Assembly: GCA_019113825.1 (NCBI GenBank)
Contig: DXGR01000090.1
Coordinates: 1 to 34,241, forward strand
Length of the DNA stretch: 34,241 bases
DNA from: Candidatus Stackebrandtia excrementipullorum
GTDB taxonomy: Bacteria > Actinomycetota > Actinomycetes > Mycobacteriales > Micromonosporaceae
Direction: 5' to 3'
In this document: one piece after another, positions 16,975-26,900 of the stretch
How the letters are laid out: every line of letters starts with the position of its first letter
How positions within the stretch are numbered: position 1 is the first letter of the stretch
Program-made: the position numbers and the translations under genes
The notes under the pieces: generated by a model
What the model saw: only the letters and a program-made list of their open reading frames with translations
Told to the model about the DNA's origin: nothing
The model's database searches: none

Positions 16975-19058
16975 AGGACCCGGTCTTGATCGTGATGGAG
17001 CTCGTCGCGTCACAGACGATCGGCCGTGACGACGCGCGTGCCCTTCTTGCCGCGCTTCGTTCGGACGCGACGGCACCGACCCGGCCGGAACCGCGCGGGA
17101 CCGATGAGCCTATCGCCGTCGTCGGGGTGGCCTCCCGGTTGCCGGAAGCCCCCACCTATTCCGACTTCTGGCCGGTTCTGGAGGAGGGACGCGACTGCAG
17201 CCGTCGGCTTCCACCCGCACGCCGCGATCTCTGTGACGTGATGGGGATCGAGAATCCCGAGTACCTCTTCGGCAGCTGGATCGACGACATCGACCAGTTC
17301 GATCACGAGTTCTTCGGCATCACCCCGGCCGACGCGTTCAGCATGGACCCGACCCAGCGTGTGTTCCTGCAAACGGCCTACCACTGCCTCGAAGACGCCG
17401 GTTGGGCCGGACGCATCCGAGGAACCCGGACGGGCGTCTACGGCAGCTTCGACGGCGGCGACTACCGTCTGGCCGTTCCGGCCGATTCGCCGTCCGATGT
17501 GCCGGGACGGATCGGATCGTTTGCGGCAAGCCGGTTGTCGTTCTGGCTGGACCTGTCCGGGCCCGCCTCGGTGACCAGCTGTACGTGTTCGTCCTCGGCG
17601 TTGGCCGTGCACCTGGCCTGCCAGGGAATCCGCTCGGGCGACTGCGACATGGCGATCGTCGGCGGTGCCAACATCCTCAGTTTCCCGGTGCAACGTCCCA
17701 GCCTGCTCGCCGACGCCTCGGGGATCATGGCCGGCGACGCGACGTGTCACCCGTTCGCGGCCGACGCCAAGGGCATCGGCCGAGGTGAGGGCGTCGCCGC
17801 CCTGATGCTTCGTCCCCTCTCGGCGGCGTTGGCGGACGGTGACCGCATCCGCGCGGTGATTCCGGCCTCGGCGGTCAACAACGACGGACACTCGGCGATG
17901 CTCACCGCCCCGGATCCCGCCGCGCAGGCCGAGTTGCTCATATCCGCGTGGGCCAAGGCCGGGTGGGACCCGAAGACCGTCGACTACATCGAGGCTCACG
18001 GCACCGGAACCCAGCTGGGGGATCCCATTGAGATAAAGGCCCTTCACGAGGCCGCCCGTGCCCATGATGTTCCGGCCCAGTCCATTGCGTTGGGCACGGT
18101 GAAGGGCAACATCGGTCACCTTCTCGACGGTGCCGCGGGTCTTGCGGGGATCGTCAAGGCGCTGCACGTCCTGGAACACCGGGAGGTCCCGCCGACGGTG
18201 AATCTGACCGAGCCGTCCCGCCACATCGATTTCCTGTCCGCTCCGGTGTTCATCCCGACGGAGCCGTGGGCCCTTCCCGTCACCGAAGACCGTCCGCTCC
18301 GTGCCGGAGTGAGCTGTTTCGGGTTCAACGGCACCAACGTCCACCTGCTCTTGGAAGGCGCGCCGACACAGGACACCGAGCCCGCGACGACCGGACCGGA
18401 GACGACACTGGTCCCGCTGTCGGCACGCTCGCCGGAAGCCCTCGAACGGCTGGTCGCCTTGATGGCGGAGCAGCCGATCAACCACACCGTTTCGGATCTT
18501 GCGTGGACGTTGACGGTCGGGCGTGAACAACACCCGCGCCGGGTGGCTCTTCTCGCCCGTACACCGGATGACGTTCGGCGGCTGTGTCACGCGCTTGCCG
18601 AGATGCCGTCGGATCAGTGGCACACGGTGTCGGGCGTCGTCACCGATTCCAGTCGCCCCGTCGACGGACAGGTGACCGACGCGTGGGAACGGGCACGCTC
18701 GTGGGTGGCCGGTGAAGACCTGAAACCCTCCGGAACCGGTCGGATCGTCGACGCGCCGCTATATCCGTTCGCGCGCAACAGTTTTTGGCCCCGACCGACC
18801 ACGGGCGAAGAGGGGACTTCACCGTCGCCGTCGTCTCCGATGGAAACGATCCTGAGCATCGTCGAAGACGTTTTGGGCATGGACTCCCTCACGCCCGAGG
18901 ACTCGTTCCTCGCCTTGGGCGGCAGTTCACTGGCCGCGATCAAGATCCAGGTCGAGGTTCGTCGCAATCTCGGGGTCGAGGTGGACATGGTCGACATCCT
19001 CGGTGCCGAAACCCTTGCCGAGTTCTATTCCGCGGTCGTCGAAGGACAAACACCATGA
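16971..19058 (+). CDS. type I PKS, KS-ACP, no AT (trans-AT type)
   Basis: The 695-residue protein opens with a short helix-like segment (VMELVASQTIGRDDARALL), a putative docking element. The KS spans about 43-470, with Cys206 in the unusual context SCTCSSS (normally DTACSSS), EAHGTGTQLGDPIE and KGNIGHLLDGAAG, so the catalytic triad is complete. After the KS there is a linker with VSDLAWTLTVGREQHPRR and a post-AT-like strip ending LYPFARNSFWP, but no acyltransferase between them. The ACP (about 620-690) has FLALGGSSLAAIKIQ. With no reducing domain it should add one C2 unit and leave a beta-keto group, using the free AT at 22794-23975. It overlaps neighbours by four bases on both sides. Confidence 0.92.
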   Translation: MKDPVLIVMELVASQTIGRDDARALLAALRSDATAPTRPEPRGTDEPIAVVGVASRLPEAPTYSDFWPVLEEGRDCSRRLPPARRDLCDVMGIENPEYLFGSWIDDIDQFDHEFFGITPADAFSMDPTQRVFLQTAYHCLEDAGWAGRIRGTRTGVYGSFDGGDYRLAVPADSPSDVPGRIGSFAASRLSFWLDLSGPASVTSCTCSSSALAVHLACQGIRSGDCDMAIVGGANILSFPVQRPSLLADASGIMAGDATCHPFAADAKGIGRGEGVAALMLRPLSAALADGDRIRAVIPASAVNNDGHSAMLTAPDPAAQAELLISAWAKAGWDPKTVDYIEAHGTGTQLGDPIEIKALHEAARAHDVPAQSIALGTVKGNIGHLLDGAAGLAGIVKALHVLEHREVPPTVNLTEPSRHIDFLSAPVFIPTEPWALPVTEDRPLRAGVSCFGFNGTNVHLLLEGAPTQDTEPATTGPETTLVPLSARSPEALERLVALMAEQPINHTVSDLAWTLTVGREQHPRRVALLARTPDDVRRLCHALAEMPSDQWHTVSGVVTDSSRPVDGQVTDAWERARSWVAGEDLKPSGTGRIVDAPLYPFARNSFWPRPTTGEEGTSPSPSSPMETILSIVEDVLGMDSLTPEDSFLALGGSSLAAIKIQVEVRRNLGVEVDMVDILGAETLAEFYSAVVEGQTP

Positions 19059-22000
19059 CCACATTGGAAGATCAAATTCTGTCTTTGGTCGCATCCGGAC
19101 GGCTCTCTCCGGACGTGGCCGACGAGTTGCTGTCCCAACCTCGGACTCGCCCGGTCGACGACATCGTCGCCACCGGCGCCGCCGTCCGACTCCCCGGCGC
19201 ATCGACCCTGGACGAGATGTGGGAGTTGCTGCTTCGGGCCGAACCGATCGTGGAACGTTTCCCCCGTCGTCGGCTCGACCTCGTCCTCTCGGCGACGAAC
19301 GCTCTGCGCACTCGATACGGACATCTGCGCGATGCCCTGGCCACAGGCGAACGCGGTCACGGAGCCTGGCTAACCGGCCTTGAGGAGTTCGCGCCCGAGC
19401 AGTACGGCATCAGCGATTTCGACGCCATGTTTCTCGGGCCGTTCGAACGGACCGTCCTCGACCTCGCCAGGGAGGCTCTCGAAGCGTCCTGCATCGACAC
19501 CGCGTCCCTTGCGGGAAGCCGAACCGGTGTCTTCCTGGCTCACAACCCGGACAGCTCACTGCCCTACACGCAGCTTTTCGACGACCCCGATGAGCGCACC
19601 ATGCTGTCCGGCCTACCCGCCAACGTCGCCTACCGTGTGGCCTACACCTATGGGCTCCACGGCCTGGTCATGAACATCGACACCACCTGCTCGTCATCGC
19701 TGGTGGCCCTGCACGTGGCCCGGCGCGCGCTTCAAAACGGTGACTGCGACACCGCGATCGTCGGGGGCATCAGCCTGGATCTTCTGCCGTTCCGTTTCGA
19801 CGACGCCACCAGCTTCGTCCTCAGCCCACGTCACATCTGCAACGTCTACGATGCCGCCGCCGACGGGACCGCTTGGGGGGAGGGTGCGGCGGTCGTCGTG
19901 TTGCGGCGACGCGCCGACGCGATCAACGATCACAACCCGATCCTGGCCGAGGTTCCCGGTTCGGCCGTCAACAGCGACGGGCAGTCCAACGGAATGATGG
20001 CCCCCAACCCGACCGCCCACACCGGAGCGATCCGCGACGCGCTCACCGAAGCCGGGATAAGCGCCGCCGAGGTCGGTTATCTGGAAGGCCACGGCGCGGG
20101 CACCATCCTCGGTGACCAGGTGGAGCTTGCCGCACTGGTGGATGCATTCCGCGCCGATACCGACGAGGTCGGGTATTGCAGCCTCGGGTCCGCCAAATCG
20201 GTTCTGGGGCATCTCAAGGACGCCGCGGGCATCGTCGGTTTTCTGTCGGCCGTTCTCCGTATACGGCACGGCACCCTGCCCGGGTTGGCTTCACTGGAGC
20301 GACCGAGTGACGTCGTCGAGTGGTCCACCGCGCCTTTCGTCGTCCACCCCCGGGCGCGGAAGTGGGACTCCCGGACACCGCGTACCGCCGGGGTGTCGTC
20401 GCTGGGGCTCAGCGGCACCAACGCCCACGTACTGGTCCGCGAGGACCTCGACGTGCCCTCGACCGACGACGGTTCCGAACTGCCCGTGTTGATCTCGGCC
20501 TCGTCGCGCTGGTCCCTGTGGGAGATCATGAATCGGCTCGTCGCGGGTGTACCCGGGCCCGCCACCATCGGTGCCGTCGCCTCGACGTTCGCCCGGCGTC
20601 CCCTCGGCCCGGCAAGGATCGCCGTGCGGGCACGCTCCGTGAACGACCTCCTCGAAAAGATTCAGCGGGTGACCGAGGTCCGCGCCTTCGACAGCATTCC
20701 GGTCCGGTTCCCGTCACAGGGGATTTTTGTCGCCGACAGCGACGACACCCGGGGCGCGAGCCTAACCGCGCTGAGCGGCGACGACCCGCACCGCGACCTC
20801 GTGGCGGCTTTCCTCCGGGGTGAGGAAACGACCGCCGCCTATCGTGAACTCACCGACCGGCATCGCCCCATCCCGTTGCCGGTGGCGCCGGCCGCGGCCC
20901 GGCGGATCTGGCCGGCCGCCGCAGCGGAGGCCGAAGACGTCGGTGATCTGTTGTTCGACGTCCGGTGGATCGAGGCTCCGCACTCCGACGAGCGGATCGA
21001 ACCGGCGACGGTGCTCGTCGTCGCGTCCGATCCGGAAACCGCAAACGCCTTCGCCGCCGAGGGTGGGCGCCGGGGAGTAGACGTGACCACTCTCCTGACC
21101 ACCGACGACGACCTCACACGGCGTGAAAGCCGTTACGCCTCGGCCTTCGCCGATGCCGCGCGTCCGTTCGACGCGGTCGTAATGGCCACGGGCCTGGGTT
21201 CGGAGCGCATCGAGACGGTCGAGCAGATCAAAGAAAACCAGCGACACGGAGTGCACTCACTCTTCTCGCTCGCTCGGTCCATGATGGATCTACCCGGCGA
21301 CCGCGCCTGCACCGTCGCGGTGGTTGCCCGCGAGGTCAACGAGATCGACGGGACCGAACACACGCACACGCCGACTCGTGCCACCGCGTTCGGTCTTCTC
21401 CGCGTCATGTCACAGGAGATTCCCCGGGTTCGGGAACTGTGCATCGACGTCGACGCGCCGACCGACATCGTCGACGTCGCCTCGCGCACCTTCGACGACC
21501 TCTCCGTCCCCGAGGAGGCCCGCCCGCACCACATCGCCTACCGCGGGCAACGACGGCTACGACGCATCATCGAACGACAAGGCACCTCCACAGTCGAACC
21601 CGTGACGCCACTGCCGGTAGCAGAGGGCAGCACGCACGTCATAGCCGGCGGAACCGGCAACCTCGGGCCGGAACTGGCACGTTTCCTGGCCGAACGTGGA
21701 GCCGGAACGGTCGTCCTCCTCTCACGCCGCGGGCTCCCTCCTGCCGCAGAACACGACGGCCTCGCCGACGACCCCGAGTGGGGACCACGGCTGGAGACGC
21801 TGCGCCGGGTTGCCGACCTGGGTTGCGAGGTCGTCGATCTGCGCTGCGACCTCACCGATCCGGTTTCGGTGGACGTGGCCTTCACCGAGATCGACCAGCG
21901 GGGACTGAAACCGGCCGGCGGCTACATGCTCACCAAACAGCTGTTCCACCAGTGGATCCGCGACCTTGACGTGACCGACTTCCAGGCCGGCATCGAAAAT

Positions 22001-22792
22001 CGGGTTTTGGGCACATTCCTCTTCGCGGAAGCCCTCAATAGGAGAAACTCCGACCATCTTGTGTTGTTCTCGTCGATCTCGTCGCTGAGCGGCACCAAGG
22101 GGGCCGCCGAATGCGCCGCGGTCAACCAGTACCTGGACGCGGCGAGCCCGTGGTTCACCGCTCGAGGTCTTCCCACCTACACGGTGAACTGGGCGCTCAT
22201 CCTCGCCGACCGCTCGCAGTACAAGTCACGGACCCCGATTCCCCCTATCGACCTCGTCGAGTTTCACGCCGCATTGGCACACGCCTTCGACGCCCCTCGC
22301 CGTCTGGAGGTGGTCGCACGACTGGATCTCGCCGAAGCCCACTACCTGCGCCCGGTCCTGCGTATCCCGTTGAGTGACGCCTTGTGGGAGGAGGCGCAGC
22401 GGCATTCCTTTGAGACCGTCTCGACCGCGCCGGTCGAAGCGCCCGCAGCCGACGTCGATCCGAGGGCCGCCGTGGCCACCGCCTGGGAGACCGCTCTCGG
22501 TCAGAAACCGGAGCCCCGTTCGCACTTCTTCGACGCGGGCGGCACCTCGCTGAGCGTCATTCGGTTCGTCCACCAGGTGGCCAAGCACATGGCTGCCAAG
22601 GACCACCTCGACGTCGCGGACGTTTACGCCCAGCCGACCTTCGACGCGCTGGTCGCAAAGGTGGAGGGATCGGCGAACGCGTCGGCGAATCCGACATCTG
22701 CCGATCAGGACCTGGACGACCTGTTCAGCCGGTTGCAGTCAGGTGACATCACACCCGACATGGCCGCCGACCTCATGGGAAAGGACCTTTGA
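19055..22792 (+). CDS. type I PKS, KS-KR(probably inactive)-ACP, no AT
   Basis: I chose ATG 19055 because it overlaps the previous stop (ATGA) and starts a docking-like helix, ILSLVASGRLSPDVADELL. The longer upstream frame lies inside the previous gene. The protein has 1245 residues. The KS spans about 35-460, with Cys212 (DTTCSSS), EGHGAGTILGD (usually HGTGT) and SVLGHLKDAAG. No AT follows. The KR fold (about 855-1050) keeps GGTGNLG and FSSISSLSG. However, the catalytic Tyr is Cys1020 (GAAECAAVNQ) and the catalytic Lys is Arg983 (ENRVLGT), so ketoreduction is unlikely. The ACP has FFDAGGTSLSVI (about 1158). The C-terminus ends in a second docking-like helix (LFSRLQSGDITPDMAADLM). It should add one C2 unit in trans-AT mode. 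Confidence 0.9.
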   Translation: MTTLEDQILSLVASGRLSPDVADELLSQPRTRPVDDIVATGAAVRLPGASTLDEMWELLLRAEPIVERFPRRRLDLVLSATNALRTRYGHLRDALATGERGHGAWLTGLEEFAPEQYGISDFDAMFLGPFERTVLDLAREALEASCIDTASLAGSRTGVFLAHNPDSSLPYTQLFDDPDERTMLSGLPANVAYRVAYTYGLHGLVMNIDTTCSSSLVALHVARRALQNGDCDTAIVGGISLDLLPFRFDDATSFVLSPRHICNVYDAAADGTAWGEGAAVVVLRRRADAINDHNPILAEVPGSAVNSDGQSNGMMAPNPTAHTGAIRDALTEAGISAAEVGYLEGHGAGTILGDQVELAALVDAFRADTDEVGYCSLGSAKSVLGHLKDAAGIVGFLSAVLRIRHGTLPGLASLERPSDVVEWSTAPFVVHPRARKWDSRTPRTAGVSSLGLSGTNAHVLVREDLDVPSTDDGSELPVLISASSRWSLWEIMNRLVAGVPGPATIGAVASTFARRPLGPARIAVRARSVNDLLEKIQRVTEVRAFDSIPVRFPSQGIFVADSDDTRGASLTALSGDDPHRDLVAAFLRGEETTAAYRELTDRHRPIPLPVAPAAARRIWPAAAAEAEDVGDLLFDVRWIEAPHSDERIEPATVLVVASDPETANAFAAEGGRRGVDVTTLLTTDDDLTRRESRYASAFADAARPFDAVVMATGLGSERIETVEQIKENQRHGVHSLFSLARSMMDLPGDRACTVAVVAREVNEIDGTEHTHTPTRATAFGLLRVMSQEIPRVRELCIDVDAPTDIVDVASRTFDDLSVPEEARPHHIAYRGQRRLRRIIERQGTSTVEPVTPLPVAEGSTHVIAGGTGNLGPELARFLAERGAGTVVLLSRRGLPPAAEHDGLADDPEWGPRLETLRRVADLGCEVVDLRCDLTDPVSVDVAFTEIDQRGLKPAGGYMLTKQLFHQWIRDLDVTDFQAGIENRVLGTFLFAEALNRRNSDHLVLFSSISSLSGTKGAAECAAVNQYLDAASPWFTARGLPTYTVNWALILADRSQYKSRTPIPPIDLVEFHAALAHAFDAPRRLEVVARLDLAEAHYLRPVLRIPLSDALWEEAQRHSFETVSTAPVEAPAADVDPRAAVATAWETALGQKPEPRSHFFDAGGTSLSVIRFVHQVAKHMAAKDHLDVADVYAQPTFDALVAKVEGSANASANPTSADQDLDDLFSRLQSGDITPDMAADLMGKDL

Positions 22793-22793
22793 G

Positions 22794-23975
22794 ATGGCAG
22801 TGAACGTGACCGGAACGGCCTGCGCCGTCGTCTTCTCCGGGCAGGGCGCTCAGACGCCGCACATGGGGAAACCGCACCATCGTCACCTCGAGGCGTTCCG
22901 GGAGACGTACCGACAGGCTCGCGACGTGCTCGGCCTCGACTTCCTCGCCATCGGTGAAGGTGGTGGCGGCGACTTCGAGACCCCCGAGATCGTCCAACCT
23001 CTTCTGGTGACCTTCGGCGTCGCCTCCTGGCGCTCGCTCGTGGAGATCGGAGTGAGACCACAGTGGCTTGCCGGACACAGCCTCGGTGAAGTTTGCGCGT
23101 TGGTCGCCTCCGGTGCCCTCGACTTCGAGTCCGCTCTCCACTTCGCCCGTGAGCGAGGTCGCGCCATGGCCGCGTGCCCACCGGGCGGGATGGCCGTCGT
23201 CGTAGGAGTGGACGCCGACCGGGTGAGCACCTGCTGCGACCAGGTCGGGAACGGTCGGGTGACCGTCGCGAACCGCAACCTTCCGGATCAGACCGTCATC
23301 AGCGGTGCGGCGGAGGCGCTACCCGAGGTCGCCGACGCTCTGCGTGCCGCCGGCGCCGTGGTGAAACCGGTACGGGTTTCGGTAGCGGCACACAGTCCCC
23401 TGATGGCCGACGCCGCGGCCCGCCTGGAAGCGTTTACGCAGGACCTGACGATCCGGGGCCCCGACATTCCCGTGGTATCCACAGTGACCGGTGAATTTCT
23501 CGGAGACTCCACTGCGATACGAAACAACCTGTCCCAGGCGGTAACCGGTTGCGTCGACTGGGTTTCGGTGATGAAGACACTCCGTGACAACGGTGTCGAA
23601 CAGGTTATCGAATGCGGACCGCGAACCGTGCTGCGAGACCTGTTCAGCACGACGGTGACCACTGTCTCCGCGGTCTCGGTTTCCGACCCCGAAGGCCTTT
23701 CGCTGCTCGGCATCGGCCATGAGGAAACCGACACGAGGGCGGGCGCACAACGGGCACTCCGACTGCTCGTCGGTACTCCCCGCCTGGTCCACGAAACAAC
23801 CGCGACGGAGGCGACCACCGCCGCCTACGCTCGCCTCCAAGAGATCGTCGATCGACCCGATTCGGTGAGCCCCGAAGACGTTCGGCGGCTGCTCGACGAC
23901 GGCCTGAGAGCAAAGGGGATCGACGAGGACACCCGCACCCGTCTCATCGGTCGCCGACAGGAGGTCGACCGATGA
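22794..23975 (+). CDS. free-standing acyltransferase (trans-AT)
   Basis: The start is at ATG 22794, eight bases after AAGGA at 22781-22785 and just past the previous stop. This is the only operon junction without an overlap. The 393-residue protein has VFSGQGAQ at the N-terminus, the nucleophile elbow LAGHSLGEVCAL with Ser96, the Arg in ARERGRAM, and VAAHSPLMADAA where extender-unit motifs HAFH (malonyl) or YASH (methylmalonyl) usually lie. The residues for catalysis look complete, but the specificity motif VAAH is not standard. The C-terminal 70 residues end in a helix-like stretch (QEIVDRPDSVSPEDVRRLL) similar to the docking-like helices of the PKS proteins. It is the only functional AT in the window and should serve the ACPs of all three KS proteins. 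Confidence 0.92.
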   Translation: MAVNVTGTACAVVFSGQGAQTPHMGKPHHRHLEAFRETYRQARDVLGLDFLAIGEGGGGDFETPEIVQPLLVTFGVASWRSLVEIGVRPQWLAGHSLGEVCALVASGALDFESALHFARERGRAMAACPPGGMAVVVGVDADRVSTCCDQVGNGRVTVANRNLPDQTVISGAAEALPEVADALRAAGAVVKPVRVSVAAHSPLMADAAARLEAFTQDLTIRGPDIPVVSTVTGEFLGDSTAIRNNLSQAVTGCVDWVSVMKTLRDNGVEQVIECGPRTVLRDLFSTTVTTVSAVSVSDPEGLSLLGIGHEETDTRAGAQRALRLLVGTPRLVHETTATEATTAAYARLQEIVDRPDSVSPEDVRRLLDDGLRAKGIDEDTRTRLIGRRQEVDR

Positions 23976-26900
23976 ACACCCACCGGACCTACCCGTTGTC
24001 GCCGGCTCAGGAACGACTCGTGTTCGTTCACGAGGTCAGCGGATCCGACGACGCCTACCTCTTCCCGCTCAACCTCCGATTCCGTGGACATCTCGAGGTC
24101 GGCCACCTCGAGACGGCGCTACGTGACGTGGTCGAACGTCACGAGGTTCTGCGAAGCCGAGTGACGACCGACGGAGAGTCTCTCCGCCAAACCGTCATGC
24201 CGGAATTCGACGGTCTCACGTTCACCGACCTGTCACATCACCCGCACCCTCGTGCACAAGAACTGGCAGAAGAGGCTGCGGCCAACGAGGCCACCACCGC
24301 GTTCGACCTCCGGGCCGGTTGGACACGTTTTCAGCTGCTTCGGTTGAGCAGCGAGGATCACGTACTTCTTGTCAGCGTTCACCACGTGGCCTTTGACGGC
24401 TGGTCGTGTCAGATTTTCCTGCGCGAAATCGCCCACGCCTACAACGCCCACGTCGGCGGGCAGCGCCCTACGTTCCCCGAACTCGGCGCCACCTACGGTG
24501 ACATCGCCCGATGGGAACGGGAGCGTCTGACCGAAGGCGTCGACGTGGCGGCGCGGGACTTCTGGACCGAACAGACGACCGACCTGCCCGACGACCTCCC
24601 TCTTCCCACAGACCTGCCGCGTCCCGACATCCCGTCGGGACGCACAGCACGGGTCTGGTGGCACCTCGGCGCGGAGGAGACCACGAAGGTGGAGACCGCC
24701 GCCCGTGAATACAGGGTGACCCTGTACATGCTGTTGCTCGCCGCTTTCGAGGCGACTGTGGCACGAGCGGCCGGAAGCCACGACTTCTTCATCGGCGGTG
24801 CCACCGCGGGGCGACACCATCCCGACAGCGGCGATGTGATCGGACTGTTCGTCAACGAGGTGGCGTACCGCTCGGACGTGGCACCCGATCAAACCTTCGC
24901 CGAGCTTGTCACGGCGGTGAAAAAACGGGCTCTGCGGGTGTACCAACACCAAAACCACCCCTTCGAACAGGTCGTGTCCATTGCCAAGCCTCCGCGGCGC
25001 ACGGATCGGCATCCGCTGTTCCAGCACGCGGTGAGTCTGCAACCTCGGGAGGGCGACGAGGTCGCCGTGTCCTTTGAGGGGGTGGAGGTCGAGGGGTTCA
25101 CCACTCAACCAGAGGGCAGCGCACTGGACCTCACGTTCAGCTTCCACTACGAGGACGACGGTCTTCATCTGGCGGTCGACTTCGCCACCGACCTGTGGCA
25201 CGAACCGACGATCGCAAACCTGACGGACAATTTCCGGACGGTCCTCCATGCACTGTGCACCGATCCGGCCGCTCGGCTCGACGACCTCGATCTTGTAACG
25301 CTGCACCGGATCGAGCACGAGCCGACGCTGATACGGAGTCCAGCGACACCACAGGTTCTCACCGGTACCGCCGAGTCGCAGGTCACGGAGATCATGCGGG
25401 TGTTCGCCGACCTGCTCGGTTCCGATGTTTCGGTCGACACCGACTTCTTCGACGCCGGCGGCGACTCCCTCCTGGCCATGCGCGCCGTCACCCGGCTGCG
25501 GTCGGCGGGTGTCACCGTCGCCATTCGCGACCTTTTGAACAACCCGACACCGCGACGGCTCGCCCTGTCGTCGGCCGAACGGTCGACGACGGCGGAGCGT
25601 CCCGCAGCGGTCGGTCACGTACGCCCGGACGGCCTCATGCCGGCGCTTCCCATGCAGGCGTGGTTCGAGCACTCGCGACCGTGGCCGAAGTTCTACAACT
25701 TCAGTGCACTGTTGCGTCACGAACCACAGCTCGATGCGCGACTGTTCTCTCGGGCGGTCGGAGTAGTCCTCAAACGACACGACGCGACCCGCATGAGGTT
25801 CAGCGACTCCGGTGGACGGCTGGAGGTGCGGCACATCCCCGGTGCCGGTCATCAACGCCTCGAAGTGGTCGACCTCAGTGGTCACGACCCCCACGAGGCA
25901 CTGAAGCAGCTCCACCGGCACACCGCCGAGGTCCAGGCGTCGCTGACCGTCCTGGGCACCGATCCGCTGGTCCGTACCGTGTTGTACCAGTGCCCCGACG
26001 GAGCCTCCCGTGTACTGATCGCCGCCTGCCATCTCGTCATGGACGTCGTCAGCATGCACGTCGTCATCGACGACATCCGGGAAGCCTATGCCGCGCTTGT
26101 GGAACGACGGCCCATCGAGCTTCCGGAACTCACCGTTTCGGCTCACACCTGGAGCGAGGAACTTCGACGCCGCGCGGCCGAACCCGCATCGGACGCTCGA
26201 GCGGCCGGCTGGGCGGTGGTCGAGGAATGCGCGCCGTCGGATCTGCCCGTCGACCACCCCGAAGCGCCCAATCTGGTGGCCGACGAACACACGACGTTCC
26301 ACCGCCTCTCCCCCGAGGAAACCTCGGCGGTGGGCGACTTCGTGGCCCGCACCCCCGGAGTCACCCACGAGTCCTTGATCCTGGCGGCCATCGGTGTCGC
26401 TCTGGGCGACCGTATCGGTGACCGCGGGATCATAATCGACCTGGAGCATCACGGCCGCAACGGTGAACACCTCGATCTGGACGTGTCGCGAACCGTCGGC
26501 TGGTTCACCAGTATTTTTCCGTTCCCGCTGCTGACCGGTGACGCCGCCGAAGGCAGGCGCGGTCTCATGCGTGTCACACGCGATCTGTTGACCGGTCGCG
26601 ACGAATGGGGAGAATATGCGGCACTCGCCGCGTCCGGCCGCGGCGAGTTCGTCGACCGCTCTGTCGCGTTCAGTCACGCCGGCGCCGGTTCACCACCGGT
26701 GGAGAGCGCGTGGCGCTTCGAGAATCTGGGGGCGCAGGACGCACGGCACCCCGAGATGCGGCGGCGCCACGCCCTGGAGGTCGACTCTCAAATCGCCGAG
26801 AAGATCCTGCGGGTCGGTCTCACGTATTCCCGTTCCCAGTTCGACCGCAGCAGTATCGACGGCCTCGGACGAAAAATCCTCGACGCGATCCTGGACGCGG

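Noticed and set aside
17010-18623. Long minus-strand open frame (537 codons) opposite the KS-ACP gene
   Set aside because: It lies wholly over an intact KS with a complete triad, and the composition is that of a shadow frame.
24233-26677. Very long minus-strand open frame (814 codons) opposite the C-T-E-MT gene
   Set aside because: Its translation shows no domain motif, while the plus strand carries C, T and E motifs throughout. It is an antisense shadow caused by GC-rich third positions.
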